Shown: positions 1 through 13,410, counted from the stretch's first letter. The stretch is 64,000 nucleotides of DNA from Tetradesmus obliquus (GCA_030272155.1 CP126192.1:8218501-8282500); one strand, 5' to 3'. Program-made: numbers and translations. The notes: generated by a model not told the origin, from the letters alone.

Positions 1-2228
1 ACTGCGGCTGCACTCGCCATGTGGTGCTTCCCAGGCTGAGCTGGGGCCGATGGCGATTGCGTTGCTATGGCTGTCTGGTAACATGATTATCGCTATGTTA
101 GAGCAGAGGGAGAGGGGGGAGGGGCGGTGGGCGCGATAGCGACAGCGACCTGGACCTTGGACCTCGGCCCTGCGGCTCAGCACGCCGCTGCGTGGCAGCG
201 CGCTATGCAGACAGCGCTGCGCTGCGTGGCGGCGCGGTACATGGCCGCCGCACATCCTGCAGTGTTGCAGATGCTGATCATGATGAGGCTGAGCTGGCGC
301 GGCCACTGCGTGCCTCGGGCTAAGGCTTATTTTCTGCACCAGGCGCTCGGCGCTTTCTTGTGATGAACTGGTTAATTTCATTCAAGGCTGCTGGAGCAGG
401 GTGTGTGGACCCAAGCGGATGTGTGTGTGCCTCTGCTGGCTGCCGCAGCGGGCTGCTGCTCACGGCTGCCAGTGCTGCGGCCCAATGCTGGTTTTATTTG
501 CCCATCGCTGGTTGTGTCAAGTGGCACAGGCCCGTTGTTTCGCTCCATTGGGGCGCGGAGCCAATGGTGTTGATGCTATGGGGAACATGATGATGATGAC
601 GTGGCACAGGCTGGTTCGCGTGAGTTGCGCCACACCACTGATTCGACCAACTGTGATGAGGCCGCAACGGCTGAACAGCCATGCTGGTAGAGCAGCGTAC
701 CATCATGGCAAATCAACCCTTGTTAAACGTGGGCAGAACAAATATGAATCCAGCTTGGCTGCTCAGCAGCTACTAAGCTGGTGCATGGACTGCTCAGTAG
801 CTTCAAACCCAACGAGGTCAGCACCCACAAGAAATCACGCTGTTCACCCCCCAAACGTTGAAAGACACACACCCACAGCTCCGCAGCTTCAGAAGGCAGC
901 TATCCAGGAGGCACACGGCAGTCTGTGCAGTGCTGCAGATACAGCAACCAAACCTGTTTCAATTGCTTGACATCAAACCGCGCCGTCATGTGGCCACCAT
1001 GCAGCTGCATTTGCATGGGCACACGCGCCGCCACTTTCAACCCAAACCCTAAACTGGGCACAGCCCGGCTGGCAACACCCCAAACTCTAATGAACATTCT
1101 GAAGAAGGAGGCTGAATGCCGCTTGCAGGAACTCGTAGGCCAGGCATCCACATGCATGCATGGATGCAGCAACGAAGCGCAGCCAGCCCACAAGCACGAG
1201 ACCCTGTCGATTTGACGACCCACGCTTGCCACATTTGCAAACACCAACACGTGTTGCTGCCTAGTAGATACTGCATGCCCGCAGGCGGTACCCTCAAATC
1301 AACATGTCACCAGTCTTCTGCAACTCCCTTCAAAGTTCGACGATTCAAGGCGCATGCTTGGCAGCTGGCCGCTTGCGACATGCATGTACCGTGGTGTGAT
1401 GCTGCATGCACTGTGCTACTATGCATTGCAAAGAAGCGGCACTAGCTGGCAGAAGCACTGGCATACATGAATAGCATTGCCTACGTAAATGAACAATCCT
1501 ACCACGTGGAAACTGCCTACATGGACAGCGCAGCAGTGCCAGTGCTGCAGCAATGTCAGGCATTGCCGAGTTCCAAAAGCCCACACACAAAGGCAATGGC
1601 AAATTGCGCTAGCTAGCATGGAGATGCAGAAGAAGTGGTGTGCAACAATACTGACACGGCCTTAGGCTGCAACCTCCCATGTGCTTGACACTCAGAGCAA
1701 GTCAGATCAATGCCAAACTGCAGGGCCTGCAGACATGCATTACTGCTGGCATGCACACGTCAAGTGTACCAGCAATGCACCGTCCATGCTGCCTTAGCGT
1801 CGCACCACAATCAGCCGACCACCATGCTGTTCAGAGCACATGCCATGCAGTGGCGGCTGCTGAAGCAGCCATACTTTGCAGGCTCGTGCAGATTAGCTGC
1901 ACCAGCAATGCACCGCCCACCCTGCCATAGCGCGGCACAACACAATCTGCAAATGCCACTGAGAGCAGGCTTGTAACCTGAGGACATTTGCATCAGCAAC
2001 CAGGTACACACAGATTCCTGCGAATGCATGAGCACATGTGCATGCACAGCAGCAGCAGCACCAGGGCAGCAACAAATTGCACAATGCTTGCGCTGCACTG
2101 CGGCACTCACTCCACCACAGGCAGCAGAACCTATGAACTGATCTGCCCCGAGCACCACAAGAAGCCTCTCAGCAGCCATAGTTTTGCGCAGTGCAACCGT
2201 TACCCAGGGGAAATTACTGCCTGAGTTG

Positions 2229-2372
2229 AGTTTATGCATCCATGCTGACTCAGCAGGCTGATTTCAGTCGAGGCAACCATGCTGAGTTGAGGCAACCATG
2301 CTGAGTGGAGGCAATTATGCTGACTCAGCAAGCTGAGCTGAGTTGAGGCAACCATGCTGACTCAGCAAGCGG
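2229..2372. repeat. Short-unit tandem repeat
   Basis: Units of about 20 bases built on GAGTTGAGGCAACCATGCTG alternate with CTGACTCAGCA-type units. At least five imperfect units are visible. No coding function is suggested. Confidence 0.7.
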
Positions 2373-3463
2373 CCTTTCAGCGGCAAACTGCAGTGTATGT
2401 ACGCAACAATGCGGGTTTCACCTCTTGGCGTGCAGGCAGCAGGTGGGCTTTTGAGCCACCGTCTGCTGCGCTGTGTATGCAATGGGCAGCTGTACGTGTT
2501 AGTATGCAATGCAGGCGTCTGCTAATACAACAGCAGCTTGCTGACTCAGCGTTAGTTATGCAATACGTATGCGTGCAAGGTGCAGCAAGGCTGCTAGCAA
2601 CCGAGATCCGCAACAGCAAGCAGCATGCGCAACAGTGTTGTGCTGCGTACAGCAGCTGCCACAGCAACCAAAGCAGTTCCCACAAACAGCACGTGCTTGC
2701 TACTGCAGAAACAGTCCTACTAGTAGGGCATGTGGTGTGACTGATTTCGCTAACGGCGAGGGAGCAGCCATGCAACCTCACCCGGCAATCTGCTGCTTGG
2801 CCATCACAGTGCAGCTGACGGCATACATGCCTTTCCCCCTCGCCATCATCATATGCAATGCTCCATATGCGCACAGTGATCTGCATCATATGCGCACAGC
2901 TGTAGCTGGCCTGGGGCCAACGCGCAATGGCAAATGCGTGATTACGTGCATGCAGCACATGGGTAACGCGCACTTGCCAGGCAACATACATGCTTTCGAA
3001 TGCGGCGCGCATCCAGCAGCTGCTGCTGTGAAGGACCCGTCATGTCATGCATACATGGCTCGTCAAGTAACGTGTCATACCACTTGAAATACAATCAAGT
3101 GATGCGTCATAACACTTTAAAGACTTCGAGCATGCACCCGCGCAGGGCACAGCCGTTAACCCCATTTACAGCGCTGGTTTACCTTGCCAGGACGGACAAT
3201 CGTTGCTGCCAATGACAATGCACGCACACCCATTTCCAACCAAAATGTTATATAACACCTTTCAAACGCATCCGTGCAGCTGCACAGGTGTGGCTACGCC
3301 TCAAACTCGACACCTTTGTTTCTGGCCAGGATTGATGTCATGGACAGCGGCCGGCTCCAGTAAGGCCAAGAGCGCACTGCAGCACACAGCACAAACACAC
3401 ATAGCATGTTATCTGTTGTGTTACATGTTCATGATGTGTGTCAGCAGCAGCAGCAGTGGCCAT

Positions 3464-3850
3464 CGCTGGCAGCAGCTTGCTGGCACCAGCATGGCAGCTA
3501 CTCGAGCAGCGGCTCCTGCTTACCTACAGACACTGCATTTCGCTTTTACACATGAGCGGCATGTGCACAATGTTTACACGTTACACGGTGTTATACGTCA
3601 CATGGTTGAATGCATGTTGACAGCAGCAATAACCACTGCTGGCAGCACCATGGCAGCTACCCCAGCAGCAGCTGGAAAAAAGCAGTGGCTGTCGCTCACC
3701 TACGGACACTGCATTCTGCTTTGGGTCCAGCGTATTGAGCCACAGGAATGTAACAGTCCTGCAAACACACAGCCGCATGGCACAGGAATGTAACAGTCAG
3801 GAACAGGCATGTAACAGTTTTGCAAACACACAGCCGCACTGCACAGCAGA
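3464..3850. repeat. Two local duplications
   Basis: About 3464-3545 and 3630-3715 are divergent copies of one unit. In minus orientation both contain a CAGTGTCYGTAGGT word that resembles an exon end plus donor. From 3737 to 3850 a GGCACAGGAATGTAACAGT / TGCAAACACACAGCCGCA unit is repeated two to three times. The first pair could be remnants of an exon of the gene at 4195-7016, but I cannot show this. Confidence 0.55.
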
Positions 3851-4079
3851 GGGTGGTCAGCAAGCAGTGTGGTGTGTCTGTTGGCAACGCTGTTGTTTGA
3901 CATGAGGCCAGCAGCCGGTCAACCACACAAGTTCTCCCGCAAAGGGTATCTCAGTGGAGCATGTTATGTGATGTATGGTATCACCTTAATCTCGGAATCC
4001 GTGGTCCTCGTCAGCTGCATCACGATCCTGCTTGCATGCATACACATGCGACCTCTTTGGCACCAAATACACAACCGTC

Positions 4080-4637
4080 CCCCTCCAGTGTTTGCACCAG
4101 CTGCGGCTGCTGCCGCTCCGCAACTTCTACTCAACCTTTCATTACTCAAACCCAGAATCTCACCTGTGCATCTCGCGCAGCTTCATCACCCGGTTCAGCA
4201 GTGCCCTACCACCCAGTTGCTGCACCCACTACGGCTGCTGCTGCTGCTGCGCAGCTGCCCTTCAACCGTTCGATACCCAAACCCAGCTTTAAAACCAAAA
4301 ACTCGCCTGTGCATCTCGCGCAGCTTCATCACCCGATTCAGCAGCTGACCCATAATGTCCTCAAGCTCAGCGGATGACTCCATTGTCTGCAGCGTGCTCG
4401 TCGGCTCACTCCACGCCTGCTGCTGCTGCTGCGTGCTGCTGCCGCTGCTGCTGCCGCTGCTGGCTGATCCACCACAAGCGGGCGGCAAACAAGCCGGGCC
4501 AACGCTGCTGCTTGGTGTGCGGCCATTTGTTGTGTTGGCGCTCCCCTGGATGTCACACTTTCCTGCCAGCCGCACCAGCTCACTCACGTCCCTGCTGCAT
4601 TGCTGCTGCTGGCGCTGCGGCGGCGGCGGCATCGACC

Positions 4638-4672
<35 letters not shown>

Positions 4673-4772
4673 GGTGGCTGCTGCTGCTGCTGCTGCGGCG
4701 GCGGCGGCGGCGGCTGCGTCTTCTGCCACTGCTGCCGCTGCTGGCTTTCTTCCCCACTGGCTGCCGCGCCCA

Positions 4773-4803
<31 letters not shown>

Positions 4804-5040
4804 TGGCTCGTCCACCAGCATCGCCTGCACCACCTGCTGCACTGGCAGGGCCAGCTCTTGTGCTGCAGTACCTTGGGCCTCAGGGGCCCCTGTGAGCTGC
4901 TGCATACGCTTTACTAGGTCCTGCATCTGCTGTATTAGTGGCGTGGACTTTGTAACATACTGCTGGAAGCCCAGGCAGAGTGTGGCTTCCTGATCTGGCC
5001 GCAGTTGGATGCCTTCCAGCACGTCCTCCCAGAAGCCTGC

Positions 5041-5120
<80 letters not shown>

Positions 5121-5956
5121 GATGAAGCAGGAGAGGAACAGGGCACCAGGCTGTCAGGCCGGCAGGGCACAGCCGCAGCCGCAGCAGTCACCATTACAGG
5201 CCAATCATGAGGCCTGCCGCTGCTGCTGACACGAAAGGGTGCATTGGTTTGATTTCTTATATTGTTTGCGTTGTTTTATTGGTTCGACTGGCACACACCC
5301 TGCAGCTGCTGCTGCAGCAGCAGCCTGCCAATGCCTCTTGCTGATCTTTTGCACCTGGTGGCGGCTCCTGCCGCTTCAGCGTACCCAGCTTCAGTGTGGG
5401 CTGAGCAGTGTCACGCAGCATGCTGCCACTTTCTGAAACATGCAAACCACACAGCTGCCCCCACCTGGTGGCGGCTCCTGCCGTACCAGCGTCTCCAAGT
5501 TGAGCACCCCCAGCTCCAGGTTGCTGCGGTCTGCAGTGCAGCCACAGCGTTGTATAAACCGTACAGCATGTCAGATATGTACAAGGCATTGGCCCAAGTT
5601 CAGGACACCCAGCTCCAGGTTGCTGCGGTCTGCGAGCACAACCAGCAACATGTCATCAGTTTACCTGCCATGTAAACAAATCCGTCATGAGTGGACAGCA
5701 AGGCACATCAGGCTGCAGCACAACCCTTGCCACATGCGTGTTTTCAACACCCTCGCCACATGCGCCTTCCCAATGCGCAGATGCGGCCACATGCATGACC
5801 ACTTTGCCGTACTTAAGTAGTGTCATGCAAAATCACAGCATACATAAAACAGCCGCAGCAGCAGCAGCAGCAGCACCGCACCTGCGGCCACATGCAGCAG
5901 CATGCCCATCTCGCCGTACTTGAAGACCTCATCCTCCAGCGAGCTGCCCAGGAGAG
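4080..5956 (-). repeat. Half-exon copies in the leucine-zipper-like gene
   Basis: Four partial exon copies lie beside the real exons. 4080-4195 copies the 3' end of the last exon (NRVMKLREMHR plus donor, here GT where the original has GC). 5337-5400 copies the 3' end of exon 4 (RQEPPPG plus donor). 5595-5640 copies the 5' end of exon 4 (acceptor plus DRSNLELGVLNLG). 5876-5956 copies the 3' end of exon 3 (GSSLEDEVFKYGEMGMLLHV plus donor). Confidence 0.85.
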
Positions 5957-6171
5957 CCGTTATGTAACATATATATAACACATGTAACAGCAGCAGCGCA
6001 CCTGCGGCCACGTGCAGTAGCATGCCCATCTCGCCGTACTTGAAGACCTCATCTTCTAAAGAGCTGCCCATGAGTGCCGCCTTGCGCGGGTCCAGCGTGA
6101 GCAGGTGGCTCAGCCGCATTGTCAGCTCGCGCAGCTGGCCTGCGCAAAAGAGATGTCAAAAGGGAGAAGTG

Positions 6172-6218
<47 letters not shown>

Positions 6219-7016
6219 GGTGTCAGCGTCAGCAAGTGGCTCAGTTGCATTTGAGCTTGCGCAGCCGGCAAAAAAATCCTGGCAAGCCAGTAGCAGCGGC
6301 AGCATCAGCAGCAGCATGGATAAGAGGGCCAGGCAACTGCAGTATGTGTGTCACACACAGAACAGTTCCGTCCAGGTGCATATCACACCACTTAGCAGCA
6401 GCAGCAGCAGCTGCATGGCTGGCTGGCCTCACCCGCGATGTCCTCCGCGCTGGCTGAGCGGATGTCTGACACTCGCTCTGGTGTGATGGCGGAGCGCATC
6501 CACTGCGTGGTATTAGGCTCTGCTGCTCCTGCTGCTGCTGCTGAGCCTCCCACTAGCTGCATCAGCTGGTACACTTGCAGGTCCCCCAGTAGTGATGCTG
6601 TGATTGCGGCCATGTCACCTGCGCCACAGCAGCAGGGGCCTTCCTGCAAGTCACAGCAGCATTCCAACTGCGCTGCCTCCTCCTGCTGGAATGCTGCCAG
6701 GGCAACGTAGTGCAGGTTGTCCCCTTGTTCTTGCACTGCTTCCATCAGCACCTGGTGCAATAAGCAGGACAGGAAAGGCGCAACAGAAGACGCAGCAGGT
6801 AGTGAAGCAATCAAGTCGTGGTTGACAGCGCCCTTTCCGTACGACACCGGAATTAATTAGTTTAGCAAATGTCAAATATAGTATTCGCCACTGTACCTGT
6901 TCTCGCTGCCTCAGCGCTTGGTTTTGGCCCAGGAGCTGGCGCAGCTGCCGCACGATCATGAACTTCTGCTGCTGCAATTTTACAAAGTGGTTTATTCGTT
7001 TTTGCTTTTTCCCCAT
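4195..7016 (-). CDS. Leucine-zipper-like nuclear protein, possibly a green-algal bZIP (model incomplete)
   Basis: Exons that join in phase are 7016-6897, 6751-6433, 6139-6002, 5530-5465 and 5036-4195 (494 aa if the last exon is read to the stop at 4195). Exon 1 encodes a basic then heptad-like stretch (MGKKQKRINHFVKLQQQKF, then repeated L/Q). The middle carries a conserved-looking block (LDPRKAALMGSSLEDEVFKY, then NLELGVLNLETL, EPPPGFWEDVLEGIQLRP). The last exon has polyA, polyQ and polyP tracts and a final helix ending LLNRVMKLREMHR. I associate this layout with chlorophyte bZIP-type proteins from memory of the family only. No clear basic DNA-binding region is visible, so the true start may be further upstream: the frame stays open to about 7140, after a possible acceptor. 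The last exon may instead end at a GC donor at 4307 and splice in phase to 4027-3964, a short terminal exon. The 3' end is therefore uncertain. Confidence 0.55.
5043..5117. repeat. (CAG)25 microsatellite beside a splice acceptor
   Basis: This is an uninterrupted run of 25 CAG triplets on the plus strand. In the sense of the minus-strand gene it is (CTG)25, ending a few bases before the acceptor of the last exon (boundary at 5036). It therefore occupies the place of the polypyrimidine tract. Confidence 0.95.
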
Positions 7017-8934
7017 GGCGCTGATAGCCTCTGAAAGTCCCGTATATACTCTCGCAATCAGGTGGTGCTGGTGTGCCGCTACTGCGGGCCTGCTGAGACG
7101 TGCCAGTGAATTTCGACAAGAATGAACCTGCTGTGGTGTTGCTTTAGACGTTCGGAGCCGGCTGGCAATGCTGTAGCCTGTGCGTAACCGCTGCTCCCTT
7201 TTTACAGGGTAATCAATTCAGGCAGTCACTGCTGGGTTCTGCTTGTTGAGGGTACGGTGATGTATGTTTATTTTTGAACTATTTTTATACATTTTTACAT
7301 TAACCGCGCGGGGTCGTCATGCCATGCTATTATGGCATTACCACGCTGCGCTGCAACAGTGCGGCACAGCTCGTAACCGTGAGCTGTTCTGCAATTACCA
7401 AGCGGTAACTCACGGTCATTCTGCAAGCTTTGATGAACAGCATTGTCGGGGGCTTTTAAACTTGTTTCAGTGGTGTTATCATAGCGTTATAATCCTGACT
7501 GCTGTGCACGGCAGACTGCAACCCGATGATCATGATGATCCGCCTGGAGGCATCCTCAGGCTTCTGCTGATGTTGAATTCTCCTCAGCCTGCTGGTGTTT
7601 AAGGGTCAGCGACTGCCCAACGAGGCTGTGATTGTCGCAAATGGGGGGCAGCTTGCCAAGCAGTGCACGGCATCATGATGGGAAGCAGGGCACGTTGCCT
7701 TGGGAGCTGTGCCACCGCCAAGTCCCTTCGAGGGGTACACAATCTACAGATAACGTGTTGACATAGTGACATAGTGATTACATTTGCATGCAAGCATTCC
7801 AGGCGTAACCGGACAGAACAATACGGCTCCCGAACAACCCCAGGTAAATGCACAACTACGCACCTTCAAGCAATACTGGACCACTGGACATGGTCCCGGC
7901 AGGAGTCATCAGATGTCCAGACAGACCAGACAAATGAGACAAGAATCAAGTACTGCACAGCCCACGCTGGCCTGCTGCTCTTGAGCCTGCAGCCTACTCA
8001 CAGCAGGCCAGCTGCGGCTTCACATTCAAATGGCTGCTAGCCTCAGATGTAACACTCTTAATAACATGAGCAGCGCTGCTTGCATGCATGCTGAGTTAGG
8101 CGGGCGCATGGGGCACAGCACAGTATCGTCTGCACTACAGCCTCAACTGCCTTGATATATAACAATAACAAAACATTTGAGGCTGGATCATCCACATTTT
8201 GCAAGCATCAGCTGCTGAACCACAGTGGTATCAGTTCCAGGGCTGCGCAGCACACACCCCAACATAACAATGCCGCTAGCTGTCAGAAAAGGCTCGAGCA
8301 TACATCCCTGATAGCAGCTTGCAGGCATTGCTGTGCTACAGCAGCATGTAAAATGACAGATTTATACGGCTCCAGGATCCCAAAGGACCGTGGTCGATGC
8401 ATAGCTGCGCACCTTACGCAATGCGGCATGTGTTGTGCATCAAATGGCAGCAACGCAACCTTGCCACAACTGCTGGTTGCAACATGGCTGCATACTGAGC
8501 TGAGCTTCCAGCAGCACCAACAGCCAACCAGCATCAAGGCAAGTTAGGTTAGGCACTACAGCACTCAACAAGTTTCCCGAACCGCCACGCAAAACTGCAT
8601 GTTGAGTTTGTGCCAAGCAGGCGGCTGACACAACATGGTGAAAATGGGATTGCATTTGGATGCATGCACGCAGGACAGCGCAGGTCATGCGTTGCATGGC
8701 GCCAGCACATGCAAGCCGATCATGAGTGAAGCAGCTGCGCAGTGCAGCGCCTGCAGTCTTCTGTGTGTATCTGTGAGAAGCCGCACCTCTCAATGCGGCA
8801 GCTGCAGCAACTCCAAACAAGGACGGCGCCTGCACCATAGTTGCTAATTCAATACTGCACAAACACCGCAACACAGAACCCACCAGCAACAGGGGTGCGC
8901 TGCAGCCTTCTTCACAGCAAACGCGCTGTTCCGC

Positions 8935-9245
8935 ACCTGGGGTACGTGTATGCAGCACCCCATGAAGCCGTGTTGAGGCAGCTGCATAGACTCCGAGTTT
9001 GTGCAGCATACCACATGAAGCTGCAAAAGGGCAGATTCAAAGGGCTCCTGGATGGGAGTTGTGCTGAGGCAGCAGAGGCTCGAGTTCATGCAGCAGCGCA
9101 AACACAAAACAGTCCGCCAGAGCTGCCTATCAGCCGCTTTGCAACACTGCATGGAGTTGTGTTGAGGCAGCAGAGACTTCAAGTCTGTGCAGCACTGCGT
9201 GCACCAAACAGTCCTCCAGAGCTGTCTATAAGCCGGTGTGCAGCT
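8935..9245. repeat. Three-copy degenerate tandem repeat
   Basis: A unit of about 95-100 bases, beginning TTGAGGCAGCAGAGRCT and containing CAAACAGTCCKCCAGAGCTG, occurs near 8961 (partial), 9058 and 9156. By analogy with the rest of the window these may be copies of an exon piece, but no parent exon is recognisable. Confidence 0.65.
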
Positions 9246-10372
9246 GGTATCAGTGTTGCCGGCATGCAGCTAGCCAGTACAGAACATCAACAGCAAGAAT
9301 CATACAGAACACCCTCATCCAAGCATTGCCGCAGATCACTGCAAACTGGCGCTTCCATGCTGGCACAGCACAAACAGCAAGAACACAAAACACAGCAGCA
9401 GCCTAATCACTAGTGCCCCACAGCTCCACAGGTGTACAACAAGCAAGTAAAGCATACCGATCTGGCAAACAATAGAGAGGAGCACGCATGCTGCTGCTGC
9501 AGCAGCAGCAGCAGCAGCTGCTGCTTGCGGTCCACAATTGCTGCAACTGCAGCCAGTAGAGCATCCATGAGGGACAACTCTGTAAACTCCATGTTAAAAA
9601 CACGTGTGAGGAGTGCACTGCTGCAGTGTGGTACAGCAGCCGCCTCTGCACACTGCTGCTGCAGGTTGCACCGAGCCCATGGACCTCTGACAATGTGCAA
9701 GCACCTGGCGCAGCGCGCCTGCACCACCACAGACACACGCAGCCATGCACAACAACAGCAAGCAGCAGCCTTGCACAACCACAACAATGCAATCGCTGTG
9801 TCAACATCAAGTAGCAGCTCTGCTATCGCAGCCCGGCTGCAGCATACAGCCGTCCATGAAACCAACACCACGCCAACTGAGCAGTACAGCATATGGCGTC
9901 TGCTGGTGTGACAGCACAATAGAGCATGTTATAACATACATATAACTCCTCCGCAGGGGGAGGGTACTAACGTGTTACTAGGTTCACTTGGTGCATGATT
10001 GTGTCCCATCCGTTCCCGCTGTTTCTTTGACCCAAAATGACATGCCCTCATACAGCACACTGTCATTGCCGCCGGGGCGTTGAGCCTGGTCACCACAACC
10101 CAAGCACATGCAACAACCTGAGTACATGCAACATGCAGTGTCTCTGTCAACAACCCTGCCAGCTCTTTAATTCATTGGCATACATAGCATATGAGAGAGG
10201 CACCTACTCAGAGCCTGGTTCTGTTCTTTTTGTTGCTGGAACAGGCGTTCAGCACATTCTGCAAACAGGCTCTACGCCTCAGGGCCTGTAATGTCCCCGG
10301 CGGCCCCAGAACACCCACACGTACTATCAGCATCGCGGAAAAGCAGTCAGACAGGACTCAACAGTTGTGTTT

Positions 10373-10680
10373 AGGTTCCAGAACACACTGCATCGCCCAC
10401 ACATGTAGTATGCAGCAAGCGCACATTCCAGAACACGCCGCAGCGCCCACATGTAGTATGCAGAGCAGGCAGACATTCCAGAACACACTGCATCGCCCAC
10501 ACATGAAGTATGCAGCAAGCGCACATTCCAGAACACGCCGCAGCACCCGCATGTAGTATGCAGCAAGCGCACATTCCAGAACACGCCGCAGCACCCACAT
10601 GTAGTATGCAGAGCAGGCAGACGTTCCAGAACACACTGCATCGCCCACACATGAAGTATGCAGCAGGCGCACGTGGGTTG
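10373..10680. repeat. 50-bp minisatellite, six units
   Basis: The word TTCCAGAACACRCYGCA recurs with GAACAC at 10381, 10431, 10481, 10531, 10579 and 10629, a period of 50 with one 48. Two unit variants partly alternate (AGCAAGCGCACATTCCAGAA and AGAGCAGGCAGACRTTCCAG). It is open on the minus strand, but the peptide is cysteine-rich and repetitive and is not credible as a protein. Confidence 0.9.
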
Positions 10681-11404
10681 CTGTGCGCAGAACTCATCCT
10701 GTATTCAGGCACCATTTGTTGTGCTCGGCTCGCACACACGCAGCACTTTTTCATAGCTGTCAGGCCGCAGCAGTATCTGCTAGATGCTGGCAATGCTGGA
10801 CAGTATGCGTGCATGCACACACAGTGTGTGACCAAAGAGCCGTGTTTGCTGCGAGCATGCATGCAGTACTATTGTTGTGTGCCAGCTACAAGCATGCATG
10901 CATACTACTGTTGCATTGCACGGCAGATAATCGCGGCCACACACACCAACATCAACGACCACCTGAAAGAGCTGCATACAAGCGCCCCTGCTTCAGGCGC
11001 TGAGAAAACCTAGCACAGACACTGGAGTAAGCTGCAGCAATGCTGTATCAGTAACAGCACCCCCATGACGTGCATGTGTGCATCGCCCTGTGACGGCCAT
11101 GTGTCATTGCACACACATCCATGAGCACGCAGATGCAGGCGGCTGACCAAGGTTGCACAGAACCAGGCAGCTGCAGCAATGCCAGTGCACACCACCTCTG
11201 CACTGTTCTGACAATCTGAAGCAGCCGCACAACATAAATCGTCACATGTCACAGCAGCAGCAGCTCACAGCGCAACACACACACCATCACCAGCAGCCCA
11301 CCACACCACATCTGCCACCACACACGCCGCATTCATTCATTCAATTTTTGCACCCACACGCTCACATACATAGCCATCACCACAATCGCTCAAGCCCCAG
11401 CCCC

Positions 11405-13410
11405 TCACACCTTTCCTCCCGCCGCCGCTGCTGCGCCGGCATCTTTCCCGGTCAACTCCAGCTGCTGCTGTTGACCGGTCAAACATCCTGCAACATCGTT
11501 GACCACTTCGTCCTCTGCAGGAAGTGCCAGCCTTGCCCTCCTGCGCTTACAGACCTGCTCATAAAAGCCCCAGCCAGTAAGCATGAGCCCGGCTGCCAGC
11601 AAAAACATGCCCATGTATACCATGGCAGGCACGAATGAGCCGACCTGGCCCACAATGGCACCGACTGTCCAGGGGCCCGAAAAGCCGCCGATCGCTGCGC
11701 CAGCTGCGTTGAAGATTGCGAGGCCCACGCCCGCGTGCTGCGTGTCCAGCAGCTCTGCAGGATGTTAGGGAAGCAGCAACAAGAGCGGAGCAGCAGCAAG
11801 CGTGGTCACGAAAGTGAGGCGAGCAGAGCACCTAGGTTCAAAGCACGCCTGCATGCTGCGTGTCCAGCAGCTCTGCATATGTTTCAGAGAAGGAACAGGA
11901 GCAGCAGAAAGAGCAGTCATGCGGTGAGGTGAGCAGTGCACTTGAGCTCAAACGTGCAACGCACAGCAGCGCTGGCTCTGCCCACACGCGCCGAAACGAG
12001 TGCACTTGTGTTGATGGGAAGAGACTTGCCATTGATGAGCAAAAGCCCACAAAAACCCTAGCTATGGACCACCCGCCTGCCTTGCTGCTGGCTCACCGGT
12101 GATCTTCGCATACATCACGCTCTGCCCGGAGTACGCGCACGCCATCGCGATCACGATCGCGGCAAAGCCGGCCACAAAATTCGCCACATAGAGCTCCTTG
12201 AAAAAGGCAAGCACGATGCCTCCCACCACGCACGGCAGCCCCACGTGCAGAGTTCGCTCCTTGTGTCGCTCCGAGCTCCAAGCAGTAGACCACATCGAAA
12301 TCGCGGCGCAGAAGTACGGGATGGCAGATAACAGCGTAGCGTGCAGCGTGTTGACTGCGGAGTTGCCTCCGCTGCTGGTGCTGCCTTGTAATGCTGTGCC
12401 TGCCAGCATGTTCTTGATAATGATGGCCATCCAGCTGTTGAGGCTGAACACACACAGCACTGCGGGCAGCAGGTAGCGCAGCAGCAGCAGCAGCAGCAGC
12501 AGCAGCCAAGACAGAAGGCACACGGCGTCAGATACGGCAGCATTTTTTGTAAATGATGATGGCCATCCAACTGTTGAGGCTGAACACGCACAGCACTGCA
12601 AAGCAGCAGCAGCAAGAAAGGGGAGCAGACACAGGGTGTTAGCTGCGGCAGCAGCTGCAAGCTCCTTGCACCTCGCTATCGGCGCTGCAGCCAGGCTGCT
12701 AGCCATGCACACTCCACTGGGCGTCAAGCCATGTCAATGTATTATTTGGATGCGCGTTACAAATACGGCCAAAGCGGGCCTTGCTTTTGGCGCTCCTCAC
12801 TCACCTCACAGGAAGACCGCAATGCTGAAGTACCACATGAGCGGCATCTCCACCACCTCCACTGACACGCTGACCTAGGGTTCTGCAGTCATGCTGGCCT
12901 AAACTTTGGTTGAAACACCACACGCTCACCCCACAGGAAGGCCGCAATGCTGAAGTACCACATCAGTGGCATCTTGAGCACCTCCACCTACACACTGACC
13001 TAGGGTTTGATAGTCATGCTGACCTAGGGTTTTGTAATCACGCTGGCCCAGGGTTCTGAAACACAACATCGCGTGCTCACCCCACAGGAAGGCCGCAATG
13101 CTGAAGTACCACATCAGTGGCATCTTGAGCACCTCCACCTACACACTGACCTAGGGTTCTGCAGTCATGCTGGCGTAGGGTTTAAGCCCATGTCGGTCAC
13201 TCACCCCAGAGGAAGGCCGCAATGCTGAAGTACCACATGAGCGGCATCTTGAGCACCTCCACTGACAGCGTGATCATCTGCTTCCACTGCAGCTGCTTCG
13301 TGGCGGCAGCTGCCTCCACGCGGTTGCCCTGGTGCACCTGCACGGGCAAGACAACGCACGACAGCAGCGTTGGCGGTGGAATGTTGCATTCTGTTTGGCC
13401 TTGCGGCTGT

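Larger units (their letters stand above)
1..3963. other. Non-genic, repeat-rich left flank
   Basis: No open frame here shows a recognisable domain or a convincing chain of exons. The longest frames are antisense or low-complexity. The stretch is rich in TGCATGCA-like words and CAG runs. It holds a short degenerate repeat (about 1750-1935, a CCAGCAATGCACCG-containing unit seen twice) and the two repeat blocks listed separately. It lies downstream of the minus-strand gene at 4195-7016 and may include its 3' UTR or a last exon. Confidence 0.5.
7140..11404. other. Spacer between the leucine-zipper-like gene and the MFS carrier
   Basis: The spacer should hold the promoter of the gene ending at 7016 (an AT-rich block lies at 7260-7310) and the 3' UTR of the MFS gene whose stop is at 11405. 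I find no recognisable protein. A long minus-strand frame at 9410-9919 is discussed as a finding. The tandem repeats at 8935-9245 and 10373-10680 are listed separately. Confidence 0.5.

Noticed and set aside
4355-4993. Cys/Ala-rich plus-strand frames
   Set aside because: They are CTG/GCN repeat translations opposite the Gln/Pro/Ala-rich last exon of the minus-strand gene.
10373-10680. CRISPR-like array
   Set aside because: There are no unique spacers between conserved repeats; the units are contiguous, and the DNA is eukaryotic.
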